Positions 51,041-59,191 of a stretch of DNA of 64,000 bases are shown in pieces (position 1 is the stretch's first letter; every line of letters starts with the position of its first letter). Below the pieces are notes generated by a model. The model worked only from the letters and a program-made list of their open reading frames with translations. It was not told where the DNA came from and did no database searches. Origin of the DNA: DASYVD01 sp050693035 (GTDB lineage: Bacteria; Actinomycetota; UBA4738; CALAEC01); NCBI GenBank assembly GCA_050693035.1, contig JBOGWB010000009.1, positions 1 to 64,000 on the forward strand, read 5' to 3'. The position numbers were made by a program, and so were the translations under genes.

Positions 51041-51185
51041 TCTCGGGAGCGCGCCGGGCGCGTCGACGCTCGGCCGCTCCCGGCAACCTCGCGACGGGGC
51101 CCCTGACCCCCTCCCACCGCCGCGCCGGGGGCCCCGACGCGGTCCTGTGCGCCCGGATCTCCCCTGTAGGATGGCGCCCGAGCGG

Positions 51186-51455
51186 ATGCAGGCCGAACGG
51201 ACCGTGGTGGTGATGCCCGAGGTCGGTCTGCACGCTCGCGTGGCGGCCAACTTCGTGAAGGTGGCGGCCGGTTTCTCCTCCACGATCCGGGTTCGCCACG
51301 GAGATCGAGAGGCCAACGGCAAGAGCATCCTCGAGATCCTCACGTTGGGAGCCGCTCACCGCGCCGAGGTCACCATCCGCGCGGACGGAGAGGATGCCGA
51401 GAAGGCCCTCGACTCCCTCGAGGCCCTCTTGTCCAAGGAAGAAGCCTCCCCCTAG
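51186..51455 (+). CDS. HPr phosphocarrier protein
   Basis: An 89-residue HPr-family protein. The active-site histidine is His16 in GLHARVA; the usual following proline is valine here. The regulatory serine region NGKSILEILTLGA is present. It relays phosphate in the sugar phosphotransferase system or acts in regulation. I chose ATG 51186 as a TAGGAT box (51167-51172) overlaps the upstream ATG at 51171. It is convergent with ispD by four bases. Confidence 0.9.
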   Translation: MQAERTVVVMPEVGLHARVAANFVKVAAGFSSTIRVRHGDREANGKSILEILTLGAAHRAEVTIRADGEDAEKALDSLEALLSKEEASP

Positions 51456-52183
51456 TCCGGTTCTCCCCGCGCTGCGAGCAGTGATTCGGCCACCGAGAGA
51501 TCCTCCGGGAAGGTGATCTTGATGTTGTCGGGTTCACCGAGGACGACGCGCACGCTCACCCCGGAGCGCTCCACGGTCGACGAGGTGTCGGAGCCCTCGC
51601 GTCCTTCCTTCTCCGCCTGGAGGAACGCCTCCAACAGGACCTCGCCTCTGAACGCTTGGGGCGTCTGGGCCCGCCACAGGCCCTCCGTCGGCACCGGCGT
51701 GGGGGGGCCCCGATCCTCGATCCGAGCGAGGTGGTCTGCCGGATCGACGGGAAGCGCCAGGATGGCCCCGCCGGTGTCGCGGGCAGCAGCCAGGAGCTCT
51801 TCGAGCCGTTCGCCCCGATACAGGGGACGGGCTGCGTCGTGGATCGCGATCAGCTCGATCTCGTCGCGCTCGATCCGGGGAGCCAAGCCGCCGACGGCCA
51901 GCGACTCGGAAGCGTGGCGAGTCGCGCCGCCCGGGATGACCATCACATCGCCCATCCTCGCCCGCCGGAGCTCCTCGGCACAGGAACCCATCTCCTCCGC
52001 CGCGGCCACCACGATCACCTCGTCGATCGCGGAGTGCTCGGCGAACGGACGGGTCGCGCGCACCAGGATGGACTCGCCGGCGAGCGGCAGCAGGACCTTG
52101 CTGGGAACGCCACCGCCGAGGCGCACCCCCCGACCGGCTGCAAGGATCACGGCGACGGTGCGACCCACGGCCATCTTCTTCAC
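51452..52183 (-). CDS. ispD: 2-C-methyl-D-erythritol 4-phosphate cytidylyltransferase
   Basis: A 243-residue enzyme of the MEP isoprenoid pathway that joins CTP to methylerythritol phosphate. The nucleotide motif is AVILAAGRGVRLGGGVPSKVLLPLAG; IHDAARPL and AQTPQAFRGEVL are also typical. ispF, its usual partner, is not adjacent. It lies just outside the tRNA-Val island. Confidence 0.93.
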   Translation of the reverse strand: MKKMAVGRTVAVILAAGRGVRLGGGVPSKVLLPLAGESILVRATRPFAEHSAIDEVIVVAAAEEMGSCAEELRRARMGDVMVIPGGATRHASESLAVGGLAPRIERDEIELIAIHDAARPLYRGERLEELLAAARDTGGAILALPVDPADHLARIEDRGPPTPVPTEGLWRAQTPQAFRGEVLLEAFLQAEKEGREGSDTSSTVERSGVSVRVVLGEPDNIKITFPEDLSVAESLLAARGEPD

Positions 52184-52222
52184 GAAACGAGGCTCCGCAT
52201 CCGGTTCGCGGAGCCCCCTACC

Positions 52223-52269
52223 GTGGGCGCTGGAGGATTTGAACCTCCGACCTCTTCCGTGTCAAGGAA
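52223..52269 (-). repeat. attachment-site repeat (tRNA-Val 3' remnant)
   Basis: 47 bases identical to 55910-55956, covering discriminator, acceptor 3' strand, T-arm and anticodon arm of tRNA-Val(GAC). The 5' part of the tRNA is absent. Confidence 0.85.
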
Positions 52270-52449
52270 AACCGGCCCGAATAGTTGACCTGCGGAAAGT
52301 GACAAAACCCCTGTTCGCCCTTCTGACGGTGCATGACCACTCTGTCAGGCTCTGACGCACTCTGCCGAGTCTTCTGCGGCCTTTTTGCGGCCTCGTGGAG
52401 ACAAGACTACAGGGGGGCGGCGGGCCGAGAGCCGGGCGACAATCTACGG

Positions 52450-52890
52450 CTAATCCGTGTCCTCGGGCCTGGGTCTCATGCACCACTCATCCCAGGTGTT
52501 GCGGGCCTCGTCCGGGGTCATTGCGCCAATTTCTCTTTCGGGAAGCCCCACCAACTCCCGAAGATTCTTCACCAGCCACAGGGGCTTGGGTTCCCCTGGG
52601 GGTGGTTGTATCTCTTGTACTCCTCGGTTGGGCGCGATTCCCTGATCCACGGCCGCCCAAAACTCTTCCTCTGTCACTTCCAGCTGGTCGCGGAGGATAT
52701 GACCCCACGTATCCCTTGACCGATACTCGCCCGACCCATGGGAAATTCGGGTGTAGAGCACCCTGCCGTCTGGGAGGCGCTTGGTGTACCTGCGGTGGTT
52801 CCCCAGCTTCTTTCCAGGCTTAGCGGCCGCTTCTTGCCAGCTGTCCACCTCGCAGAACCGGCGGTGCTGCTTGAAGGTCGGAAGCTTCAT
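52450..52890 (-). CDS. Putative cytotoxic translational repressor-type toxin
   Basis: A 146-residue protein. CEVDSWQE, NHRRYTKRLPDGRVLYTRISHGSGEYRSRDTWGHILRDQLEVTEEEFW matches a family annotated as cytotoxic translational repressor of toxin-antitoxin systems. The start is ATG 52890, which overlaps the 3' end of the upstream antitoxin-like gene by 71 bases. Toxicity itself is inferred from family and context. Confidence 0.7.
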   Translation of the reverse strand: MKLPTFKQHRRFCEVDSWQEAAAKPGKKLGNHRRYTKRLPDGRVLYTRISHGSGEYRSRDTWGHILRDQLEVTEEEFWAAVDQGIAPNRGVQEIQPPPGEPKPLWLVKNLRELVGLPEREIGAMTPDEARNTWDEWCMRPRPEDTD

Positions 52891-53320
52891 CCTGGTCGAT
52901 GAGCAATTGTCGGATGGCTTCGGGCCTGTCGGCCAGCTGAATCCGATGGACCCAGCCCGAGCGGGCCTCGTGGTTTGGCGCTCGGTTCAGCTCCTCCTCC
53001 TGCCACGCCTCAACATAGTCGATCACCGCCAATACGAGATCGTCCATAGCTTCGTCGAGGTCGGATCCCTGACCAAAAACGGCCAGCTCGGGGAGCCAGA
53101 TCGAGGTTCCGGCTTCCTCGAAGTAGACCTGGGGGCTGAAGGGAAAGGCCCTCGCAAGGAGCCGATCATGCTCTCGGGCGTCCACAAGGGCCACGCCCTT
53201 CTCGCCCCGACGCTCGATCACGGCAATGTTGCCCGAGAGGACCCTATCCAGCAGGTCAGCCAGCATCTGGCGCGCAGCAGCGACCCCAAAATGCGTATTT
53301 AGTCCGAGCTCAGCTCCCAT
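52820..53320 (-). CDS. Putative Phd/YefM-type antitoxin with HicB-like tail
   Basis: A 166-residue protein. The N-terminal part (FGVAAARQMLADLLDRVLSGNIAVIERRGEKGVALVDAREHDRLL) looks like a Phd/YefM DNA-binding antitoxin domain. The C-terminal half (about 75-135) has FGQGSDLDEAMDDLVLAVIDYVEAW, resembling HicB-type domains. ATG 53320 has a GAGAGGAGG site. Palindromes upstream suggest autoregulation. Confidence 0.65.
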   Translation of the reverse strand: MGAELGLNTHFGVAAARQMLADLLDRVLSGNIAVIERRGEKGVALVDAREHDRLLARAFPFSPQVYFEEAGTSIWLPELAVFGQGSDLDEAMDDLVLAVIDYVEAWQEEELNRAPNHEARSGWVHRIQLADRPEAIRQLLIDQDEASDLQAAPPVLRGGQLARSGR

Positions 53321-53341
53321 CGGCGCGGCCTCCTCTCGCAA

Positions 53342-53699
53342 GAGAGTTTACCCCTTCCAGCTGATTCTGTACAGGGAGTACATCCTGTCCACGGTGTACA
53401 CTTCGGCCGCCTTACCTTAAGTCTTGAGGGAACCCAAGACAGATTCGCCATCTAATTCGCTTCCAAGGTCACCTGCCGCCGTTGCCGTCCGATTCGGTCC
53501 ACGGGAGTCCGGGGGCAGGGCCTCTGGTCTTATCTAAATCACTACTGGACCGCCGAACGGCCTCCCGTGACGCAGTTGCGGAACGTTTCGGCAACGCGCG
53601 AGTCTCGCGCCACGCTGGGGCAATCCCTCTGCCAGCCAGGCCCCCCATCCTCCCTGGGCGGGGATCAGTAGGTGAGGAAGCTCTCCTCAACTCTGATCG
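53342..53699. other. Intergenic region of the island
   Basis: 358 bases without a convincing gene. It holds the probable toxin-antitoxin control region at 53368-53401; nothing else recognised. Confidence 0.5.
53368..53401. promoter_or_regulatory. Candidate antitoxin operator
   Basis: The inverted repeat TGTAC-AGGGA-GTACA (53368-53382) is followed by the palindrome GTGTACAC (53394-53401), 48 bases before the antitoxin start. Repeated GTAC half-sites fit an autoregulated toxin-antitoxin promoter. Confidence 0.45.
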
Positions 53700-54449
53700 T
53701 CATCCAATGATGAAGCCCCCTTCTTGGGTAGCAGGCAACGGTGTATCCTGAGGTTCCACTCGATGCCGGACAGTGGCCTTGCGGATCAGCCGCTCACGGC
53801 GTCGTCGGTGCTGGATCAGGTCGGAAATCGAGATGATCCTGACCCCGCGTTCCCGGGCCACCCGGACGAGATCGGGGAGCCGGGCCATGGTGCCATCGGG
53901 GTGCATGATCTCGCAGATCACCCCCGCGGGGAACAGCCCCGCGAGCCTCGCCAGGTCCACACCGGCCTCGGTATGCCCGGCCCGCCGGAGCACCCCGCCC
54001 TCGGCGGCCCGGAGGGGGAATATGTGGCCCGGCATCTGGACGTCCTCAGGCCTAGTGTCCGGATCGCACACCGTGCGGATCGTGGCCGCCCGATCGTAGG
54101 CGCTGGTACCCGTGGTGATCCCCAGCCGGGCGTCGATGGATACAGTGAAGGCCGTCTTTCTTTCATCAAATGGGCCGACCATCAGCGGGATTCGGAGCTC
54201 GTCCAGGCGCCGGCCTTCCACCGGCATGCAGATGATCCCCCGGCCGTGGGTAGCCATGAAGTTGATAGCGTCCGGGGTCGCCTTCTCCGCAGCCATGATG
54301 AAGTCGCCCTCGTTCTCTCGGTCCGCGTCGTCGACCACGATGACTATGCGGCCCTGTCGGATGTCCTCGATGGCCTCTTCGATCCGGGCGAAGACGCCAT
54401 CTGGACGAACCGTCGCCCGACCCGCCTTCTCCACGATGTCCTCCGTCAC
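53700..54449 (-). CDS. ribB: 3,4-Dihydroxy-2-butanone 4-phosphate synthase
   Basis: A 249-residue enzyme that converts ribulose 5-phosphate to the four-carbon unit of riboflavin. It has the metal-binding VVDDADRENEGDFIMAAE, THGRGIICMPVE, TVSIDARLGITTGTSAYDRA, and GHIFPLRAAEGGVLRRAGHTEAGVDL. It is a stand-alone RibB; in many Actinomycetota RibB is fused to RibA. GTG 54449 overlaps the ribE remnant. It lies in the island, so it is probably an extra acquired copy. Its last 30 residues are atypical. Confidence 0.93.
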   Translation of the reverse strand: MTEDIVEKAGRATVRPDGVFARIEEAIEDIRQGRIVIVVDDADRENEGDFIMAAEKATPDAINFMATHGRGIICMPVEGRRLDELRIPLMVGPFDERKTAFTVSIDARLGITTGTSAYDRAATIRTVCDPDTRPEDVQMPGHIFPLRAAEGGVLRRAGHTEAGVDLARLAGLFPAGVICEIMHPDGTMARLPDLVRVARERGVRIISISDLIQHRRRRERLIRKATVRHRVEPQDTPLPATQEGGFIIG

Positions 54450-54816
54450 ACGTCGTTCCCAAACAGTCCCTCGACGTAGTTCGCTAGCATGTCGACCTCG
54501 ATGTTCACGGGTCTCCCGATCTCCGCTCGCTGAGAGTGGTCAGGGCGAGCGCCTGCGGCACCAGAGCGACGGTGAAAGCCTGAGCGTCAACGGACTCCAC
54601 GGAGAGGCTCACCGCGTCGACCGAGACAGATCCCTGCTCCACGACGTACCAACGGAGGCCGTCCGACAAGCGGCTCGGCATCACACCGCCGCCCTCGCTC
54701 GCCTCCACCGGTTCGACGATCCCCCGGCTGTCCGTGTGGCCCTGCACCAGGTGCCCACCGCCTCGGCCATTCCTTTGGACTCCTCCCTCGTAGCGTAAAC
54801 GAAGCACCAAGAACAC
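54446..54816 (-). pseudogene. ribE: Riboflavin synthase alpha chain, truncated and frameshifted
   Basis: Only the second lumazine-binding barrel of RibE is recognisable: GGHLVQGHTDS, YVVEQGSVSVDAVSLSVESVDAQAFTVALVP and TTLSERRSGD. The first barrel is missing. A -1 type shift near 54510 ends the frame in TGA; the next frame continues with PVNIEVDMLANYVEGLFGNDV and stops overlapping the ribB start. It is therefore a non-functional relic of a ribE-ribB pair. Confidence 0.75.
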
Positions 54817-55003
54817 TTCACGCGAGAGGCCAGCGACTCCACCCGAACGAGATCTCGTCTAAGAGTCGGCACGCGAGCCAGCGTCTATCTTCCGAGCATC
54901 GGGTCGCGTCGTTCAGCGTGAGGGTGGAACCCGCCGGGAGGAGGCAAACGGCGAGCTGACGACGGTTGGCTGATGCTCACCTGCGGAATGGAGAAGCAGA
55001 ATC

Positions 55004-55468
55004 CTAGCACCAATTGGGGGGCGAAGGCGACTTGGCCTCCTTACCCAGGAGGGTTGGCTGAACCCAGGATTCCGGAGAGCTGCAACAGGTAGCTGGAATC
55101 ATAATAGCTCCAGCGCTCCGTGATCTTTCCCCCTCAATGCGCAGAATCGTTACGCCCGAGATCGCAATCCGCTTCCCTGTGGGTGCGATTCCTCTCCACT
55201 TCCCCTGGTGGGTTCCTTCCGCGGTCCACCGTATAGCCACCTTGTTGTCCTCGGAAACAAGATCCTCGACTCTGTTAAAGAGATCAGGAAACGCAGAACG
55301 CGTCATCCGAATTAGATCCTTGTGCTCCTCCAAGGAGGACGTCTCTCCGGCCGAGGCCCCATGGTCAACGAAGTCTGGAGTCATGAGATCGTCTAGAACA
55401 TCTAGGTTTCCCCTGTTCCAAGCATTATCGACATAACGAATCGCCATCTCTTTGAAATCCCGAGTCAT
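55004..55468 (-). pseudogene. SnoaL-like polyketide cyclase family gene with 3' frameshift
   Basis: A SnoaL/ester-cyclase family protein. WNRGNLDVLDDLMTPDFVDHG, FPDLFNRVEDLVSEDNKVAIRWTAEGTHQGKWRGIAPTGKRIAISGVTILRIEG are good family matches for residues 15-116. After that the frame becomes unnatural, while the neighbouring frame reads GKITERWSYYDSSYLLQLSGIL, the expected end, and stops at 55041. Adding one base to the five-C run at 55129-55133 repairs the gene. Either a recent frameshift or a read error. Confidence 0.65.
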
Positions 55469-55907
55469 CGTTTCTTATCATCTCTCGGAGATGGCTCGAG
55501 GTCAAGGCATCGCCCTGACTCATATCGATCCTGCTGTCTGTGTTCCTGCTAAGGGCGAAACAGGACCAGTCCTCTGTTGGGAACAATCAATGGAACTCTT
55601 AGAAGCGACCCGGCCAACTCATCTAGCTCTCGGTTCAGGGCACCGACGGATGTTCTGCTGCTCACCCACGGCAACCGGTATGGCTCGTGGTTGCTATGTT
55701 CCCCCACTCGGGAGACCTCTGGCCCCCACGCCTCCGGATCACGTCTAAGCAAGAGTGCGATGGACTGAGGAGCTGATGCCGCTGCGCCAACCATCCCAAC
55801 TCGTTGGGTAGCTCGGCGTGGCAACTTTTCGGCAACTTTTTCGCAGAGCAAGCAGAGTTCTACGCGCCTGTGAAAACGAGAAAAGACCCTATGACCAGGG
55901 CCTTTAC
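55469..55907. other. Island end region next to tRNA-Val, no gene seen
   Basis: 439 bases of lower-GC sequence. In similar elements an integrase gene and its arm sites would lie here. A tandem repeat GGCAACTTTT occurs at 55820-55840; no coding region is convincing. Confidence 0.5.
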
Positions 55908-55982
55908 TGGTGGGCGCTGGAGGATTTGAACCTCCGACCTCTTCCGTGTCAAGGAAGCGCTCTCCCCCTGAGCTAAGCGCCC
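55908..55982 (-). tRNA. tRNA-Val (GAC)
   Basis: Cloverleaf on the minus strand: acceptor GGGCGCT, anticodon loop TTGACAC giving GAC, T-arm GGTTCAAATCC. CCA is encoded. Target of the island. Confidence 0.95.
55910..55956 (-). repeat. attachment-site repeat (within intact tRNA-Val)
   Basis: Second copy of the 47-base repeat; here it is the 3' part of the complete tRNA-Val(GAC). Confidence 0.85.
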
Positions 55983-56005
55983 GAGATCGTGGGGATGATA
56001 CCGAG

Positions 56006-56076
56006 AGGCGGGGAGCGGAATCGAACCGCTGTGCGGGGCTTTGCAGGCCCCTGCCTAACCACTCGGCCACCCCGCC
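56006..56076 (-). tRNA. tRNA-Cys (GCA)
   Basis: Acceptor GGCGGGG pairs with CCCCGCC; anticodon loop CTGCAAA gives GCA; discriminator U as usual for tRNA-Cys. Transcribed towards tRNA-Val 23 bases away. Confidence 0.95.
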
Positions 56077-56260
56077 GTGCCGGCACCAGTCTACGACCAC
56101 AGGAAAGACGCCGAAACCGGGCCCAGGGAAGCGAACCACCGGGTCCGAAGCCGCCACCCTCACCTTGGCGAAGGCCGCCGACGTCCCTCCACCGTCGTTC
56201 GCCTCAGCGCAGCCTAGCAGGTGAGGGCACGGTTCCCTCCAGCGATGGCACACTGGGATC

Positions 56261-57307
56261 ATGCGAGCCCGGACTCCATGGGGTCATCTGGGTGCCGGTT
56301 TGCTGCTCCTCGCCGTGGCCTGCGCCTCGCCGTTCCCGGCGGGTCCCTCGCCGGCGGCGCGGCCGCCGACCGCCGAGGAGACGACCACCGCGGCCTCGCC
56401 GGCCCCGCGGCCCCCACCAAGGTTCACCGAGTACCCCGTTCCGGCGGGGAGCCACCCGCACGACGTCGCCCCCGCGCCGGATGGCACAGTCTGGTACACG
56501 GCGCAGGGCTCCGGAGGGGTGGGGCTCCTCGATCCCGCCACCGGCCGGACCCGCCACATCCCGCTCGGCGAGGGGTCGGCGCCGCACGGAGTCATCGTGG
56601 GGCCGGACGGGGCTCCGTGGATCACGGACGGGGGGCTCAACGCCATCGTCCGAGTCGATCCGAAGAGCCACAAGGTCTCTCGGTTTCCCCTTCCCCGGCC
56701 CGAATACGCCAACCTGAACACCGCGACCTTCGACGGAGAAGGGATGTTGTGGTTCACGGGCCAGAGCGGCGTCTACGGGAGCGTGGATCCCCGGACGGGG
56801 AACGTGCGGGTCTTCGATGCACCGCGCGGGACGGGCCCGTACGGGATGGCGACGACGCCCGATGGGACGGTATGGCTCGCCTCGCTCGCCGGCAGCTACA
56901 TCGGCCGTATCGATCCCCGAGGAGGCGGCCTGACTGCGGTCGACGTTCCGACGCCGGGAGGCGGCGCGCGGCGGATCTGGAGCGATTCGCGCGGCCTGCT
57001 GTGGGTCACCGAGTGGAACGCCGGGACGCTCGGTCGCTACGACCCGTCGCGTGGGTCTTGGAGCGAGTGGCGCCTTCCGGGCGGGGCTCCCCAGCCGTAC
57101 GCGGTCTACGTCGACGAGCGGGACGTGGTGTGGATCACGGACTTCGGCGCCAACGCCCTGGTGCGATTCGTCCCCCGATCCGAGCGCTTCCGGGCGTTTC
57201 CGTTCCCGAGCGTCGGCGCCGAGGTGCGGCAGCTGCTGGGACGGCCGGGCGAGGTGTGGGGCGCGGAGTCCGGAACCGACAAGCTGGTCGTGCTGCGAAC
57301 GCATTGA
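56261..57307 (+). CDS. Lipoprotein of the virginiamycin B lyase (Vgb) propeller family
   Basis: A 348-residue lipoprotein; the lipobox is AVAC. A Pro/Ala/Thr-rich linker (about 25-52) leads to a seven-bladed-propeller-like domain with repeats of the form PDGTVWYTAQG, PDGAPWITDGG, GEGMLWFTGQSG, PDGTVWLASL, and SRGLLWVTEWNAG. It may be a lyase, but many relatives are just propellers. The substrate is unknown. Confidence 0.85.
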   Translation: MRARTPWGHLGAGLLLLAVACASPFPAGPSPAARPPTAEETTTAASPAPRPPPRFTEYPVPAGSHPHDVAPAPDGTVWYTAQGSGGVGLLDPATGRTRHIPLGEGSAPHGVIVGPDGAPWITDGGLNAIVRVDPKSHKVSRFPLPRPEYANLNTATFDGEGMLWFTGQSGVYGSVDPRTGNVRVFDAPRGTGPYGMATTPDGTVWLASLAGSYIGRIDPRGGGLTAVDVPTPGGGARRIWSDSRGLLWVTEWNAGTLGRYDPSRGSWSEWRLPGGAPQPYAVYVDERDVVWITDFGANALVRFVPRSERFRAFPFPSVGAEVRQLLGRPGEVWGAESGTDKLVVLRTH

Positions 57308-57319
57308 ACGGCCGGGGAA

Positions 57320-58108
57320 CTATCTCGCCCGATAGACGAGTCCGCGACCGCCACGAGCGCTGAAGATCGTGAGCTTCCGGCCTTCCACAACTGCCGTGAA
57401 GCCGTCACCGAGGACCTCGACGACGTGGGCATCTTGAGCAACTCTGTCTTCTGAGCACTGACCAGACGCCGACAGCTCGGGAACCACGATCTGCTCGCCC
57501 CTCTCGATCCATTCACCGCGGAGACTCCGGCAGCCTGTCGAACCTCTCAGGGCACCGTCGGCCCCGAGTACCAACGTGGCCGGATCGGCGCTCATCGCAG
57601 TGCCCGTCGGCCCCCGTCCCTCGATCAACGACTCGAGCCGCCACGTCACATCGACGAGGAGTGCGGCGGGGAGCGGGGGGAGCAATTCGAAGCTGAGCTC
57701 GATGTGTCGTCCCGTCAGGGTCAAGGTGTCCTCGTCCCGGGCGACCGAATCCACCTGCGAGAGGGAGGAGAGATAGGCGGCCTCTGATCGCATCACCGGA
57801 GGGGCGCAACCCATCTCGGTCATCGAGAGATCGCCGATGGCGAAGGTGGATCCGTCCACCGTCACGTCGGCGCCGTAATGATTGCAGGCCGCGGTTCCGC
57901 CGATCGTCCCGGCGGCGATGGTGAGCGTGATCGGGTAGTTCTCGATCAGGGGCACCTGTCCGTCGGACTCCCGGCGCGACGTCAGCTTCCACGCGCCCTC
58001 GTAGGGCGCGATGGATCCGGCGTCGCTCCCCTGCCGCGGAAGTCCGTCATCGGCGGTTCTTCCGCAGGCCGCGAGGAGAAGGACTATGGATACGATCAGC
58101 CGTCTCAC
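57320..58108 (-). CDS. Lipoprotein with two META domains
   Basis: A 262-residue lipoprotein; GTG 58108 is followed directly by a signal peptide with lipobox LLAAC. Two META (HslJ-like) domains follow: the first about 40-145 with GTAACNHYGADV, the second about 150-260 with GSTGCRSLRGEW and a DVTWRLESLIEGRGPT start. HslJ-type domains have been linked to stress and novobiocin tolerance. It is convergent with the Vgb-like gene. Confidence 0.83.
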   Translation of the reverse strand: MRRLIVSIVLLLAACGRTADDGLPRQGSDAGSIAPYEGAWKLTSRRESDGQVPLIENYPITLTIAAGTIGGTAACNHYGADVTVDGSTFAIGDLSMTEMGCAPPVMRSEAAYLSSLSQVDSVARDEDTLTLTGRHIELSFELLPPLPAALLVDVTWRLESLIEGRGPTGTAMSADPATLVLGADGALRGSTGCRSLRGEWIERGEQIVVPELSASGQCSEDRVAQDAHVVEVLGDGFTAVVEGRKLTIFSARGGRGLVYRAR

Positions 58109-58254
58109 GCCGACTTGGACGTAGGGGACCTGCCGATTGGTTCCCTCCTCGGATGCGGACGACCAAGTCCAGAGGGCCCGTGTAGATACTCGATGCACAG
58201 ATCCCGGTTTCCCGCGGTGCCTTCCCAGCCGTTGGGAAGGTCGGTGCTCTCCTG

Positions 58255-58713
58255 TCAGTCGTCGATCTCGATCTCGTATGCGTACCACGTGGAACGCCTT
58301 GCGCCGGGAAGCGAATCGTAGAGTCGCTGCGCCGCCACATTGTCAGGTCCCGCGTACCACTCGAGATGGGCGGCTCCGCGCTGGCGGGCCTCGTCGAGAG
58401 CGGCTCGAAGGAGCGCCCGCCCGACGCCCCCGCCGCGCACATCCCCCCGCACGAAGAGGTCGTTCATCAACACGGTGTTTGCTGCCTTCGTGGAGCTTTG
58501 GAACCAGTAGAGGGTGGCGAACCCCACGAGGTCCCCCTCCGCCCACGCGCCCAGCAGGAGCCCCTCGTCGCTGGGATGGAGGAATCGGGCGAAGAATCGC
58601 CGGTTGCGCTCGGCATCCGGCTCTGCCCCATAGAAGCGCTGGTACGCGTGGACCAGGGGCAAGAGATCTTCAAGCTCCTCCTGACGGACGGGGTGGACCT
58701 CCGTCTCGGTCAT
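58255..58713 (-). CDS. GNAT family N-acetyltransferase
   Basis: A 152-residue acetyltransferase. VLMNDLFVRGDVRGGGVGRALLRAALDEAR carries the acetyl-CoA motif A (R-x-x-G-x-G), and GPDNVAAQRLYDSLPG is motif B. The start ATG 58713 follows a CATACT box by seven bases, so it may be leaderless. Substrate unknown. Confidence 0.9.
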   Translation of the reverse strand: MTETEVHPVRQEELEDLLPLVHAYQRFYGAEPDAERNRRFFARFLHPSDEGLLLGAWAEGDLVGFATLYWFQSSTKAANTVLMNDLFVRGDVRGGGVGRALLRAALDEARQRGAAHLEWYAGPDNVAAQRLYDSLPGARRSTWYAYEIEIDD

Positions 58714-58787
58714 GGCGGTCAGTATGCAACCGGTCATCATCCATTGCCCGCGGTTTCGTGCCAGAGGCTGGGAAAGAGGGGTAGAAA

Positions 58788-59071
58788 GCTCGATCACCAT
58801 CGGCACGGGCCTCACGGACGCGGCCCCGGGCTCCTATCGGGGCACGCACCTGATCGTTTCAGACATCGAGGCAGCGCGCGCCGAGCTGGTCGGACGCGGG
58901 GTGGGCGTCGGCGATATCCGGCATATGGGGTCGGGCGGGTGGACGCCTGGACCGCATCCCGACCGCGCCGACTACGGCTCGTTCGCCGACTTCAGCGACC
59001 CCGACGGCAACACCTGGGTCCTGCAGGAGGTTGGACAAAGCCAGTCGGGTGGGCCGCCGAGCGAGGGCTAG
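58788..59071 (+). pseudogene. N-terminally truncated VOC (glyoxalase-like) gene
   Basis: Only the second half of a VOC-family protein is present: SSITIGTGLTDAAPGSYRGTHLIVSDIEAARAELVGRGVGVG and YGSFADFSDPDGNTWVLQEVG. The first beta-alpha module (about 55-60 residues) is missing, and the adjacent opposite-strand GNAT gene occupies the place. A reading through from 58712 adds unrelated residues. Probably a relic left by a rearrangement near 58785. Confidence 0.7.
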
Positions 59072-59191
59072 GGGCGAGCAATCGAGTGTTGACGAAACAG
59101 GTGGGTTGGCTTGCCTAGCTACGGCTGGCAGAATACGGTCCCTGTGGCTCGCCATTCTTGAACGTGGGGGCGGCGGAGAATCAAGAAGCGG

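Larger units (their letters stand above)
52223..55956. mobile_element. Remnant genomic island in tRNA-Val(GAC)
   Basis: A 3.7 kb segment bounded by a perfect 47-base direct repeat that is the 3' part of tRNA-Val(GAC). The intact tRNA is on the right (55911-55982) and the displaced 3' end is on the left next to ispD, the standard result of integration into a tRNA gene. The content is a toxin-antitoxin pair, ribB, a broken ribE and a frameshifted SnoaL-like gene. Parts are lower in GC than the flanks. No integrase gene is seen, so the element is probably immobile. Confidence 0.8.

Noticed and set aside
54505..54816. Second selenocysteine candidate at the TGA ending the ribE fragment
   Set aside because: Homology continues in the next frame, not in the same frame, so this is a frameshift and not a recoded stop.
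55820..55840. Tandem GGCAACTTTT units as a CRISPR or origin
   Set aside because: Only two short imperfect units exist without spacers of constant size; integrase arm sites are the more natural but unproven reading.
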